Assembly (NCBI RefSeq): GCF_024227715.1
Contig: NZ_CP100448.1
Span: 1,364,001-1,428,000 of the forward strand
Length of the DNA: 64,000 nucleotides
Direction: 5' to 3'
Source of the DNA: Halomarina litorea
Lineage (GTDB): Archaea > Halobacteriota > Halobacteria > Halobacteriales > Haloarculaceae
Both the position numbers and the translations under genes were made by a program. Positions 50,585 to 59,178 of the stretch are shown piece after piece; within the stretch, counting starts at the first letter, position 1, and the number at the start of each line of letters is the position of its first letter. Under the pieces are notes generated by a model that saw only the letters and a list, made by a program, of their open reading frames with translations, had not been told where the DNA came from and did not search any database.

Positions 50585-51681
50585 AGCGCGTGCACCTCGC
50601 GCTCCCGCAGGAGGTAGAGGAAGAAGGGCGCGCCGACGGCAGCGGTGACGATGCCCACCGGGAGTTCGGCGGGGCCGGAGCGCGCGACGGCGTCCGTGAC
50701 GACGAGGAAGGTCCCGCCGGCGAGCGCACTGGTCGGGAGGAGGATGCGGTGGTCCGGGCCGACGAGCAGTCGCATGACGTGCGGGACGACCAGCCCCACG
50801 AACCCGATGACGCCGACGACGGCGACGGCCGTGGCGGTGACGAGACTCGACACCGCCAGCAGGACGCGCTTCGTGCGCTCCACGTCGATACCGAGGGTGT
50901 GGGCGTCCTCCTCGCCGACGAGCAGGACGTTCAGGTCGCGGGCGTACGCCGCCAGCACCGCGAACCCCAGCACGGTCGGCGGTATCGTGAGGGCGACGGC
51001 GTCCCACGAGGCCGCCGAGAGGTGACCCATCAGCCAGTAGAGCGCCCGTTCGAGGCTGTCACCCGAGTGGAGCAGCATGTACGAGACGACCGCACCGAGG
51101 AACGTCTGGACGGCCACGCCCGCCAGCAACAGCGTCGCGACGGGCGTGCGGCCGTCCTCCGTCGCGATGAGGTAGACCGCGAACGCGACGACGAGCGCCC
51201 CCCCGAAGGCGGCCGTCCGCAGGCCGAACGGGAGGAGCGCCGGGAAGGCGATGGTCGCAACCGCGCCCGTCGCCGCGCCCGAGGAGACGCCGATGATGGA
51301 GGGGTCGGCCATCGGGTTCCGGAAGAACCCCTGCATGACGGTGCCCGCCGAGGCGAGGGCGACACCGACGACGCCCGCGAGGACGACGCGAGGGGCGCGG
51401 AGCGTCGTCACGATGACCTGGTCGGAGCGCTCGACCGGGAACGAGAAGGGGTGGACGGTCCCGACGTGGAGGCGGACCCACGGCACCTGCCCGACGCTCG
51501 ACAGGCGGGCAGCGCTCCACTCGAACGAGAGGGACGCGGGCACCGCGAGGGCGTTGAGCAGCGCCTTCGCCACGGTCACCGGACCGACCTCAACCGTGCC
51601 GTGCGCGATGCTCACGACGGAGGCGACCACCAGCAGGGCGAGGAGCCCCAGCGACCACGTGACGGTGCGCGCCCACTGCAT
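50581..51681 (-). CDS. btuC: Cobalamin/siderophore-type ABC permease
   Basis: A 366-residue FecCD-family permease with about ten helices. Family features are APRVVLAGVVGVALASAGTV, QGFFRNPMADPSIIGVSSGA and ATAVAVVGVIGFVGLVVPHV. An N-terminal insertion after the first helix (residues 45-85) is longer than usual. It begins at ATG 51681 and is divergent from the binding protein; the 58 bases between them carry an AT-rich core (about 51700-51716) that could be a shared promoter. Confidence 0.9.
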   Translation of the reverse strand: MQWARTVTWSLGLLALLVVASVVSIAHGTVEVGPVTVAKALLNALAVPASLSFEWSAARLSSVGQVPWVRLHVGTVHPFSFPVERSDQVIVTTLRAPRVVLAGVVGVALASAGTVMQGFFRNPMADPSIIGVSSGAATGAVATIAFPALLPFGLRTAAFGGALVVAFAVYLIATEDGRTPVATLLLAGVAVQTFLGAVVSYMLLHSGDSLERALYWLMGHLSAASWDAVALTIPPTVLGFAVLAAYARDLNVLLVGEEDAHTLGIDVERTKRVLLAVSSLVTATAVAVVGVIGFVGLVVPHVMRLLVGPDHRILLPTSALAGGTFLVVTDAVARSGPAELPVGIVTAAVGAPFFLYLLREREVHAL

Positions 51682-51739
51682 GTACGCAACCGTGGTTGGA
51701 TTAGGTAAATACTTATTGCATACGGTCGCAGGTCCGGCG
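51682..51739. promoter_or_regulatory. Divergent promoter for btuC/btuF
   Basis: 58 bases between two divergent start codons. The AT-rich core TAGGTAAATACTTATTGC (about 51700-51717) can supply TATA elements about 26 bases from either start, so the two transcripts probably share one control region. Confidence 0.55.
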
Positions 51740-52852
51740 ATGCGATACACAGCGATACTGGCCGCTCTCGCACTCGTCCTCGCCGTCGTCCCGGCGGCGG
51801 TCACGGGAGTTGCGGCCGCACCCGGAGTACAGCAGGAGAACTGTTCGTTCCCGTTCAGCGGCACCGACGCGACGGGCACCGAGGTGACCGTCGAGGACCG
51901 GCCCGAGCGAATCGTCGCGTTGCAGGCCAGCACGGCCCAGATTCTCTGGGAAGTCAACGCCCAGGAGCGCGTCGTCGGGATGCCCGTCCGGTCGTACACG
52001 GCGTACCTGAACGGCTCCGAGAGCAGGACCGACGTGCTCACGGGCGACGGAACGAGCGTGAACGTCGAGCAGGTCGTCGCGCTCGAACCGGACGTCGTCG
52101 TCGCGCCGAGCAGCATCCCCAACGCAACCGTCTCACAGCTTCGGGACGCGGGCGTCACCGTCTACAAGTTCTCTTTCGACCGCTCCATCGAGGGCATCTA
52201 CGAGAAGACGACGCTCCTCGGTCGCCTCGTCGGGAACTGCGAGGAGGCGAACGCCACCGTCGAGGAGATGCGCTCGTCGGTCGAGCGTATCGAACGGGCG
52301 GTCGAGGGCCGTGAACGGCCGGACGCGCTCTACTACTTCTACAACTTCACCGCCGGTAACGGGACGTTCATCCACGAGGTCATCACCACCGCGGGCGGGG
52401 ACAACGTGGCCGCGAACGCGGGCATCTCCGGGTTCGGCCAGATCAGCGACGAGGTCGTCGCCGAGCGAAACCCGGACTGGATACTCCACCCCTCCGACGC
52501 GCCGCTCCCACAGCGCGAACCGTTCGCGAGCACGACCGCCTACGCGCAGAACCAGACGCTCTCGGTGAACGCGAACTACATGAACCAGCCCGCACCCCGC
52601 GTGGTCATCCCCATGCTGGAGATCGCGCAGGCGCTCCACCCCGAGGCGTTCGAGGGAGGGGCGAACGGTACGACCGCCAACGAGACGGCGACCGACGAAC
52701 CGACGACGAACGCGACAGACAACGCCACCGCCGCCGACCCCGGTGACCCGCCGGGCGAGACGCCCACCTCCAGCGGCGACGGTCCCGGCTTCGGGGTCGT
52801 CGCGACACTCGTCGCACTGCTCGCGACGATGCTCCTCGTCCGCCGGTCGTAA
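51740..52852 (+). CDS. btuF: BtuF-like binding protein, PGF-CTERM anchored
   Basis: A 370-residue substrate-binding protein of the TroA/BtuF type. It has a Sec signal peptide (RYTAILAALALVLAVVPAAV) and no lipobox Cys at the cleavage site (GVAAAPG). Binding-domain segments are EDRPERIVALQASTAQILWE, QVVALEPDVVVAP and GDNVAANAGISGFGQISDEV. A Thr-rich stalk with NGT, NET and NAT sequons precedes GDGPGFGVVATLVALL and RRS: a PGF-CTERM signal. So this lipid anchor is added by archaeosortase A, not lipoprotein processing. Fe-chelate binding is the alternative to B12. Confidence 0.88.
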   Translation: MRYTAILAALALVLAVVPAAVTGVAAAPGVQQENCSFPFSGTDATGTEVTVEDRPERIVALQASTAQILWEVNAQERVVGMPVRSYTAYLNGSESRTDVLTGDGTSVNVEQVVALEPDVVVAPSSIPNATVSQLRDAGVTVYKFSFDRSIEGIYEKTTLLGRLVGNCEEANATVEEMRSSVERIERAVEGRERPDALYYFYNFTAGNGTFIHEVITTAGGDNVAANAGISGFGQISDEVVAERNPDWILHPSDAPLPQREPFASTTAYAQNQTLSVNANYMNQPAPRVVIPMLEIAQALHPEAFEGGANGTTANETATDEPTTNATDNATAADPGDPPGETPTSSGDGPGFGVVATLVALLATMLLVRRS

Positions 52853-53138
52853 CCGCCGGTCCGTCCGGCCGTCTCTCTCGATACCCGGCCCTTCTTACGT
52901 CCCCTGAGTGTGCGTGGTTCGGATATCGGCGAGTTGCCGCCGTATCTCCGAGCGTTCACCGAACGCGACAGCGCCCGCCTCGGTGGATAGCCCCGGCCCC
53001 CTCCGCAGGTGGCCCTGGCGCGACTTCGGCCCAGAACCCGGCGGGACGACGCGTCCTCCCGCCCGGTCCCGACTCCGACTTCGAAAAGAGTTCCTGCGAG
53101 CGCCGTCCGTCCGTTCTGTCGCGTCTCGTCTCCCGGTC

Positions 53139-53546
53139 TCAGATTCCCGGCGGGACGCCGACGATCTCGAACGCCTGGAAGCCGAGCGCCGCCAGCGCGT
53201 ACAGCAACGCGAAGTCGATGACCCACGTCAGTATCGAGACGCCCGTCGCGGTGACGATAGAGCCCGAGTACCGGAGGTCGATGACGACGATGTACGCGAG
53301 CAGTCCCAGCAGCGGGCCCAGGGCGACGACGTACCCCGAGACGCCGACGTACCCCGAGATGAGGTACGTCGCGCCGACCCAGACGGCGCTGGCGATGAGC
53401 GCGGTGACGAACGAGTGGCCGAGGCTCCCCTCGCCGAGGAGGACCTCCGTCGCGAGGTAGGTCGCAACCGTCCCGACGAGGAGACTGGCGATGAATCCGA
53501 CGAGCGCGTCACTCAATCCGAGCTGAACGGTCTGTAGTGGTAGCAT
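53139..53546 (-). CDS. Four-helix membrane protein, paralogue 2
   Basis: A 135-residue membrane protein: hydrophobic segments at residues 10-29, 46-66, 72-95 and 103-127, ending GVPPGI. It matches 45705-46103 in length, helix order, the LVG motif (IASLLVGTV against ISLLVGAF) and the GVP end. Function unknown. The 286 bases downstream (52853-53138) hold no gene that I can see. It is divergent from the SRP19 operon. Confidence 0.7.
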   Translation of the reverse strand: MLPLQTVQLGLSDALVGFIASLLVGTVATYLATEVLLGEGSLGHSFVTALIASAVWVGATYLISGYVGVSGYVVALGPLLGLLAYIVVIDLRYSGSIVTATGVSILTWVIDFALLYALAALGFQAFEIVGVPPGI

Positions 53547-53651
53547 CGTCCGAGATGACTCCCGGCTCCCGTATCCGATCGGGGCTTGAACATACAGGCC
53601 CCTGATATCCCGTCCGAAAGGTAGTTCACCGGGCCGCCGGGTAGTGGGCAC

Positions 53652-53930
53652 ATGGTCGAGAACGTCATCTGGCCCGCCGCGCTCGACGCGGAGCGTTCGC
53701 GCAGCGAGGGTCGTCGGGTCGCCCGTGACCTCGCGGTGCCGGCCCCGACGGTCGACGAAATCGCCCGCGCGGTCCAGCAAGTAGGGTACGACGCCGTGGT
53801 CGAACGCGAGAAACGCTACCCCCGCGAGTACGAGACGCGCGGGCGAGTGCTGGTCCAGAACGCCGACGACGCCGGCAAGTCCGACCTCCTGCAGGCCGTC
53901 GCGGCGTACGTCGTGGCGCTTCGCGAATGA
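53652..53930 (+). CDS. srp19: Signal recognition particle SRP19
   Basis: A 92-residue archaeal SRP19, which binds 7S RNA and helps SRP54 load. Family pieces: [22 protein letters not shown] near the start and [15 protein letters not shown] in the middle (Arg-rich RNA-binding surface). Residues past 80 are short. Opens an operon with GAR1 (4-base overlap) and, 44 bases later, a presenilin-type protease. Confidence 0.93.
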   Translation: MVENVIWPAALDAERSRSEGRRVARDLAVPAPTVDEIARAVQQVGYDAVVEREKRYPREYETRGRVLVQNADDAGKSDLLQAVAAYVVALRE

Positions 53931-54154
53931 AGCGCGTCGGCGAAGTCGTCCGGACCGCACAGGGACTCGCCGTCCTCCGGTGTCCCGACGACGACTACCC
54001 CGACATCGGCACGATGGTCATCGACGAGGACCTGAAGAGCGTCGGTCGGGTGGTGGACGTCTTCGGACCGGAGTCCCGCCCCTACGCCGCCGTCACGCCC
54101 GACGACGACGTGCAACTACCGCTCCTGCTCGGGAAGGCCATCTACGCGCGGTAG
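53927..54154 (+). CDS. gar1: H/ACA RNP protein GAR1
   Basis: A 75-residue GAR1, the H/ACA RNP subunit that contacts the pseudouridine synthase. The Gar1 beta-barrel pattern is seen in [40 protein letters not shown] and YAAVTP. Lacks the eukaryotic Gly/Arg-rich tails, as in other archaea. ATG overlaps the SRP19 stop (ATGA). Confidence 0.93.
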   Translation: MKRVGEVVRTAQGLAVLRCPDDDYPDIGTMVIDEDLKSVGRVVDVFGPESRPYAAVTPDDDVQLPLLLGKAIYAR

Positions 54155-54198
54155 TCCCTAAGCACAACGCACAAACGCCCCCTCCGCCACCCTCCAGT

Positions 54199-55227
54199 AT
54201 GAAGCGGTCCTCCGTCGCCACCGTCGCCGCGCTGACGGTGTTCCTGATCGTCCAGTTGGGGACGCTCGCGCTGGTCCAGCCCTTCGAGAGCGCGGGCTAC
54301 CAGACCGTCGAGGACCCCTCGGACCCGACGAACAGCCTCCTCTACCTCGTCGCCATCCTCGTCGCGACGGGCGTGATGCTCGCGGCGTTCAAGTTCGGCG
54401 TCGACGGCCTCGTCCGGGGACTCATCGTCTTCTCCAGTTCCCTGCTCTCGTACTACGTGTTCTCGGTGCTCCTCCCGCCCGCCGTCCGCGTCGGAGGGGC
54501 GAACGCGCTGGCCGTGGGGGGTGCGCTGGTCGTCGCCGTCGCCCTCCTCGTCCACCCGGAGTGGTACGTCATCGACGGCGTCGGCGTCGTGATGGGGATG
54601 GGCGCGGCGGCGCTGTTCGGCATCAGCTTCGGCCTCCTGCCCGCCATCGTCCTGCTGACGGCGCTCGCAGTCTACGACGCGGTCAGCGTCTACGGCACCG
54701 AACACATGCTCACGCTCGCCGACGGCGTGATGGCCCTCAAGATTCCCGTCGTCCTCGTCATCCCGCTCACGCTCGGCTACTCGTTCCTCGACGAAGGTGA
54801 GGGGGACGAGGGTGATGGAAACGAGCAGGGCGGGACCCCCGAGGGCGCCGCCACGGACGGGAGCGGCCGGGACGGGTCGGGTAAAAACGGGGAGGACGCC
54901 CGCGAGCGTCCCGCGCCCGACGAACGCGACGTGTTCTTCATCGGACTGGGCGACGCCGTCATGCCGACCATCATCGTCGCCAGCGCCGCGTTCTTCCTCG
55001 ACGCGCCGTCGCTCGGCGTCCCCGGTCTCGCGCTCACGCTCCCCGCACTGACCGCCATCCTCGGGACGCTCGCGGGACTCGTCGTCCTCGTCAGGATGGT
55101 GATGAAGGGGCGGGCGCACGCCGGTCTGCCCCTGCTCAACGGCGGGGCCATCGGCGGCTACCTCGTCGGCGCGCTGGCGAGTGGGATTCCGCTGACGACG
55201 GTGCTCGGTCTCGGGCCGTACCTCTGA
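54199..55227 (+). CDS. Presenilin-family intramembrane protease (PSH)
   Basis: A 342-residue aspartyl protease with nine hydrophobic segments. The two catalytic Asp are in the YD and GLGD motifs: LAVYDAVSVYG (about residue 158) and GLGDAVMPTI (about 252). A disordered acidic insert of about 45 residues (GEGDEGDGNEQGGTPEGAA) separates the two, as is common in haloarchaeal members. Archaeal PSH cleaves membrane-embedded peptides, and may act on signal-peptide remnants. The natural substrates are unknown. Confidence 0.9.
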   Translation: MKRSSVATVAALTVFLIVQLGTLALVQPFESAGYQTVEDPSDPTNSLLYLVAILVATGVMLAAFKFGVDGLVRGLIVFSSSLLSYYVFSVLLPPAVRVGGANALAVGGALVVAVALLVHPEWYVIDGVGVVMGMGAAALFGISFGLLPAIVLLTALAVYDAVSVYGTEHMLTLADGVMALKIPVVLVIPLTLGYSFLDEGEGDEGDGNEQGGTPEGAATDGSGRDGSGKNGEDARERPAPDERDVFFIGLGDAVMPTIIVASAAFFLDAPSLGVPGLALTLPALTAILGTLAGLVVLVRMVMKGRAHAGLPLLNGGAIGGYLVGALASGIPLTTVLGLGPYL

Positions 55228-56217
55228 TCACCGACCAGTCAGTGCCTCGCTGCCCGGCGCGACGTCGATGGTCTCGCCGAGGTTCTGTGCCTTCGCCTTG
55301 TGGTAGAGCATGTGAGCGGCGGCCACCGTCTCGATGCCCGTCCCGCCGCTGTCGAACACGGTTATCTCCTCGTCGGACTGTCGCCCCGGCACGTCGCCCG
55401 CGAGGACCTCGCCGAGGTCACCGTGGATGTGGTCTTCCGTCACCGCGCCCTCCTCTACCGCCTGCAGGAACGCACCCGCGTCGCTGGTCGCACGGGCGCG
55501 GAGGTCGGGGACGTACACCGACCGCTCGATGGTCGTCGTGTCGAGTTCGCGCTTGCCGGGGTCGTACTGGCCCATCGCGGTGACGTGCGTACCGGGGTCG
55601 AGCAGGTCGCCGTCGAACACCGGGTCCGAGGCGTTCGTCGCGGTGATGACCACGTCCGCGCCCTCGACGGCCGCCGCGCTGGAGGCGACAGCACCGACGC
55701 TGGCGTCGAACTGCTTGTTCATCTCGCTGGCGAACGACTCGCGGTGTTCCTTCGTCGGCGAGTAGACGTTCACCGTCTCGAAGTCGCGCACCGTCATCGT
55801 CGCCCGGAGCTGCCCACGGGCCTGTGCGCCGCTCCCGATGATAGAGAGGGTCGTCGCGTCCTCCCGGGCGAGGGCGTCGACGCCCACCGCGCCCGTCGCC
55901 CCGGTCTTGAACGGGTTCATGCTCGCGCCGTCGAGCATCGCCAGCGGTTCGCCCGAGTTGGCGTCGAACAGCGGCGTCATGAAGTGGACGTCCGCGTCGC
56001 CGAAGCCCGCGGCGTACGTGTACCCCCCCATCGCGCCCGTCTCGGGGAGGATGGCGATGTAGCTCGTGAGCATCCCCATCGGCTCGTCGTTGACGAGTTT
56101 CGTCCGGGGTTCGGCGGGTCCCTGCTGGCGGTACCCCTCGCGGACGGCGTCGACGTACTCGGCCGGGTCTGCCAGCCCGGCGAGTTCCTCGCTGGTGAGA
56201 AACAGTGTGTCGGTCAT
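55228..56217 (-). CDS. Ornithine cyclodeaminase-like enzyme
   Basis: A 329-residue protein of the OCD/mu-crystallin family. Rossmann pieces are TTLSIIGSGAQARGQLRA (residues about 121-138) and ADVVITATNASDPVFDG. The N-terminal part has RTKLVNDEPMGMLTSYIAI and the substrate-binding Lys in FKTGATGA. The family includes ornithine cyclodeaminase, alanine dehydrogenase (archaeal) and ketimine reductases; none is excluded. Directly adjacent, convergent, with the presenilin gene. Confidence 0.88.
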   Translation of the reverse strand: MTDTLFLTSEELAGLADPAEYVDAVREGYRQQGPAEPRTKLVNDEPMGMLTSYIAILPETGAMGGYTYAAGFGDADVHFMTPLFDANSGEPLAMLDGASMNPFKTGATGAVGVDALAREDATTLSIIGSGAQARGQLRATMTVRDFETVNVYSPTKEHRESFASEMNKQFDASVGAVASSAAAVEGADVVITATNASDPVFDGDLLDPGTHVTAMGQYDPGKRELDTTTIERSVYVPDLRARATSDAGAFLQAVEEGAVTEDHIHGDLGEVLAGDVPGRQSDEEITVFDSGGTGIETVAAAHMLYHKAKAQNLGETIDVAPGSEALTGR

Positions 56218-56346
56218 CGACTGCGAGTCGGACGGCCCCGGCTTAGGGTTTGGGAAGGGCGCAGATGCTCGGACCGGATCGGAGCCGTGAGAGCCGAGAG
56301 AAGTGAAGAGCGGAGAGGTGAGGAGAACTGCAATCGGGTGGTGCGT

Positions 56347-56550
56347 TCAGTCGGCGTTGACGCGTCGGGGGTTGGGCGTCGCGTCGGTCGGCGAGCGAAC
56401 GAACAGCGCGTGGCCGACGAGTGCGACGGCGACGCTCGCGGCCAGCGGGACGGCCGTCGTCACGTTGAGGCCGGCGAGGACGAGCGTTCCGGAGATGCCG
56501 AGGAGTGCGAGCGGGATGAGGCCGAGAACGATGTCGTAGTACCCAGTCAT
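56347..56550 (-). CDS. 67-residue two-helix membrane protein
   Basis: Two hydrophobic segments: residues 5-27 (YDIVLGLIPLALLGISGTLVL) and 31-50. Ends in RVNAD. Function unknown. An AT-rich element (ATTTATATG, minus strand, about 56579-56587) lies 30 or so bases ahead of the ATG. It is divergent from the MFS gene. Confidence 0.65.
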   Translation of the reverse strand: MTGYYDIVLGLIPLALLGISGTLVLAGLNVTTAVPLAASVAVALVGHALFVRSPTDATPNPRRVNAD

Positions 56551-56797
56551 AGTATATCATTACAGATGGTGAACACACATATAAATCTATCGAATAATCG
56601 ACCCATAGGTTCGACAGTACCCGACATATACTGGAGGGATACCACCTGTGGTGGTTTCGCATAAGTTATGAGTGCTATTCTAAGCGAAATCACCCGACTG
56701 CGGCGGGTTGCTGAGACATTGATATAGCTGTCGTTCGTCACAACGGAAGTATCGGTTCAACCGACGGCTTCAAACGCGTCGTATCCGAGGGTCGGAC
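56551..56797 (+). promoter_or_regulatory. Promoter region upstream of the MFS gene
   Basis: 247 AT-richer bases. An imperfect inverted repeat (arms 56650-56660 and 56684-56694, 10 of 11 bases matching, 23-base spacer) surrounds a smaller palindrome CATAAGTTATG (56660-56670). A TATA-like GATATAG (about 56728-56734) precedes the GTG start by about 65 bases. This looks like an operator, but no regulator is identified. Confidence 0.5.
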
Positions 56798-58048
56798 GTG
56801 AACGACAACGACCGGGCGATAACCGGACTGGTCATGCTGGCGCACTCGCTGGTCCACACCTACGAGTTCGCCTTCCCGGTGTTCGTCCCCATCTGGCTCT
56901 CGCAGTTCGGCGCGACGGAGGCCGCCATCGGCCTCGCGCTGACGGTGGGGTTCTCGCTGTTCGGCCTCGGGTCGCTCCCGGCCGGTATTCTCGCCGACCG
57001 CCGCGGGTCGAAGGCCCTCATCGTCGCCTGCCTCGTCGGGATGGGCGGTTCGTTCCTCCTGTTGAGTCTCGCACCCGCGGCGTCGCCCTGGAACCTCGCC
57101 GTGGTGACGCTCGCGCTCGTGGTGTGGGGCGTCTCGGCGAGCGTCTACCACCCCGCGGGCCTCTCGCTCCTCACGCGCGGCGTCGAGGAACGCGGGAGCG
57201 CCTTCGCCTACCACGGCACCGCGGGCAACATCGGCACCGCGATGGGCCCGCTCCTCACGACGATTCTCCTGTTCGCGCTGACGGACGACTGGCGACTCGT
57301 CGCCGCCCTGCTCGCGCTCCCCGCGCTGGCCGGCGTCCTGCTGGCGGTGCGTATCGACGTCAACGAGACGGCCGCCGTCGCGGCCGACGGCGGCGAAGAC
57401 GGCGGGAGCAAGGCCAACCCCGGCGTGGACTCGCTGGGCGAGTTCCTCTCCGTCTCCCGGACGCTGTTCACGGGCGCGTTCCTCGCCGTCTTCGCCGCCG
57501 TGATGCTCTCGGGGCTGTACTACAGGGGGACGCTCACCTTCCTCCCGGCGCTGTTCGAGGGCTTCGAGGCCATCCAGCCGGTGGAGGCGTTCGGGCGCAC
57601 CTTCGAGCCGGGCAACTACATCTACACGGGTCTGCTGGCGACGGGCGTCCTCGGCCAGTACGCGGGCGGGAAGCTCACCGACCACATCCCCGTCGAACTC
57701 GGCCTCGCGCTCGGCTACGGCGGCCTCGGGGTCATCGCGCTGGTCTACCTCCCCGCCGCGAACGCCGGCCTCCTCCCCCTGCTCGTCCTGAGCGCCGTCC
57801 TCGGGTTCTTCCTGTTCGTCGTCCAGCCGTTCTACCAGGCCACCGTCGCCGAGTACACGCCCCCCTCGGCGCGGGGGCTCTCCTACGGGTTCACCTACCT
57901 CGGTGTCTTCGGCGTCGGCGCACTCGGCGCGACGGTGGCGGGCGTCGCCCTCACCGAGTTCTCCCCGCCGACGCTGTTCGCCGTCCTCTCGGTGTTCGGG
58001 TTCGTCGCGGGCGGTCTGGGACTCCTGTTGCTCACGCGCGCACGCTGA
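56798..58048 (+). CDS. MFS transporter
   Basis: A 416-residue major facilitator with twelve hydrophobic segments. Loop 2-3 reads GSLPAGILADRRGSKALIVA, the DRxG-type motif A of the superfamily. The loop between halves is acidic with VAADGGEDGGSKANPGVDS. The GTG start is used; the hydrophobic sequence begins at about residue 8 (ITGLVMLAHSLVH). Resembles drug or small organic anion exporters, substrate unknown. Its last 17 bases overlap the DUF3054 gene on the opposite strand. Confidence 0.88.
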   Translation: MNDNDRAITGLVMLAHSLVHTYEFAFPVFVPIWLSQFGATEAAIGLALTVGFSLFGLGSLPAGILADRRGSKALIVACLVGMGGSFLLLSLAPAASPWNLAVVTLALVVWGVSASVYHPAGLSLLTRGVEERGSAFAYHGTAGNIGTAMGPLLTTILLFALTDDWRLVAALLALPALAGVLLAVRIDVNETAAVAADGGEDGGSKANPGVDSLGEFLSVSRTLFTGAFLAVFAAVMLSGLYYRGTLTFLPALFEGFEAIQPVEAFGRTFEPGNYIYTGLLATGVLGQYAGGKLTDHIPVELGLALGYGGLGVIALVYLPAANAGLLPLLVLSAVLGFFLFVVQPFYQATVAEYTPPSARGLSYGFTYLGVFGVGALGATVAGVALTEFSPPTLFAVLSVFGFVAGGLGLLLLTRAR

Positions 58049-58448
58049 CCGCGACGCGCCACGGCACCAGCAGGGCGAGTCCCACCGCGATGGAGACGAC
58101 GACGAACGGGAGCGCGAGGTTCCCGTGGAACAGGTCCGTCCCCCGGAGCAACTGCCCGACGAGCGCCGCGCCCGTCCACGCGCCCGCCGTCAACAGGGCC
58201 GCGAGCCACGGTTGTTCGCGGGCGCGCCGCCCGTACACCCCCACCAGCGGCGCGACCAGCGCCCACCCGACGTAGAAGGGAATCGCGGTGCCGAGGACCC
58301 ACAGCGGCCGTTCGAGCACGGAGACGCCGTGAGAGAACTCCCCCACGACGATGAAGACGGCTATCAACAGCACGTCGCCCAGCGCGACTTTCAGCGTCGT
58401 CGGGGAGGGGTCGATGCGGCCCCCCAGCGTGGCCGTGGAGGTGCTCAT
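58032..58448 (-). CDS. DUF3054 membrane protein
   Basis: A 138-residue protein with four hydrophobic segments: residues about 21-40, 47-70, 80-100 and 110-133. Family pieces are LKVALGDVLLIAVFIVVGE, VGWALVAPLVGVYG and GTDLFHGN. DUF3054 is found in Actinobacteria and halophiles; the function is unknown. It is convergent with the MFS gene. Confidence 0.85.
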   Translation of the reverse strand: MSTSTATLGGRIDPSPTTLKVALGDVLLIAVFIVVGEFSHGVSVLERPLWVLGTAIPFYVGWALVAPLVGVYGRRAREQPWLAALLTAGAWTGAALVGQLLRGTDLFHGNLALPFVVVSIAVGLALLVPWRVAVSVRA

Positions 58449-58563
58449 GTCACCGGGTCCGGGCGGCGCGGACTTCAGTTGCCCGTTCCGGGGTCCGTCC
58501 TCGACGAGTTCCCCCGCGGTTCGCGTCCCGAGCCTACATCCCCCCGCGGGGCGAACGCCCCCC

Positions 58564-59154
58564 GTGCGCTTCGAACTGCTCGGCTGGCCCGACGACGGGG
58601 TGACGCTCCGACTGGACCACGAGCGGTTCGCCTACGCGGGGAAGTTCGTCATGTCCTCAACGGGGAAGGCCGTCGCCGTCGAAGGCGACACCGTTTCCGC
58701 GTTCCCGGACGCCCGGGAGGGGTACGCCGAAGGGGTCCTCGCGGCCGTCGCGTTCAACGAGGACCGGACCGACCCCGACACCCTCTGGCTCCGGTACGTC
58801 ACCGTCCGGGCCGACCGGCGCGGCGAGGGTATCGGCTCACGATTCGTCGCGTTCGTCACCCGCCGCGCCCACGAGGCGGGCTACGAACGGGTCCGCATCG
58901 CCGTCAACAACCCCTACTCCTACGAGGCACTCTCGAAGGCGGGCTTCGGCTTTTCGGGCCGCGAGACGGGTATCGCAGAACTCGTCATGGAGCACCCGAG
59001 CGACGGGGCGAGGTACCGGGAGGGCCTCGCCCGCTTCGCCGACCGGGACCTCTCCCCCGAGGAGAAACGGTTCGTCGCCGAACGCACCGAACGCGGTCCC
59101 CCGCCGCGCCCCGGGGACGACTCGCCCCCCGACGGGGACCGCCGGGGGAGTTAA
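58564..59154 (+). CDS. GNAT family acetyltransferase
   Basis: A 196-residue protein starting at GTG. The acetyl-CoA loop is VRADRRGEGIGSRFVAFVT (motif A, residues about 80-98), then VRIAVNNPYSYEALSKAGFG (motif B). Substrate unknown. The last 40 residues are a charged, disordered tail (ERTERGPPPRPGDDSPP). The family sequence begins at this GTG (FELLGWPDDGVTLRLDH); the frame is open further upstream. Begins 115 bases after the DUF3054 gene. Confidence 0.85.
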   Translation: MRFELLGWPDDGVTLRLDHERFAYAGKFVMSSTGKAVAVEGDTVSAFPDAREGYAEGVLAAVAFNEDRTDPDTLWLRYVTVRADRRGEGIGSRFVAFVTRRAHEAGYERVRIAVNNPYSYEALSKAGFGFSGRETGIAELVMEHPSDGARYREGLARFADRDLSPEEKRFVAERTERGPPPRPGDDSPPDGDRRGS

Positions 59155-59178
59155 CCCCCCGCCGCGTCACCTCGCCAC

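Noticed and set aside
52853-53138. Possible coding frame in the gap after the BtuF-like gene
   Set aside because: The plus-strand frame there runs antisense into 53139-53546 and has no family sequence; the gap looks empty.
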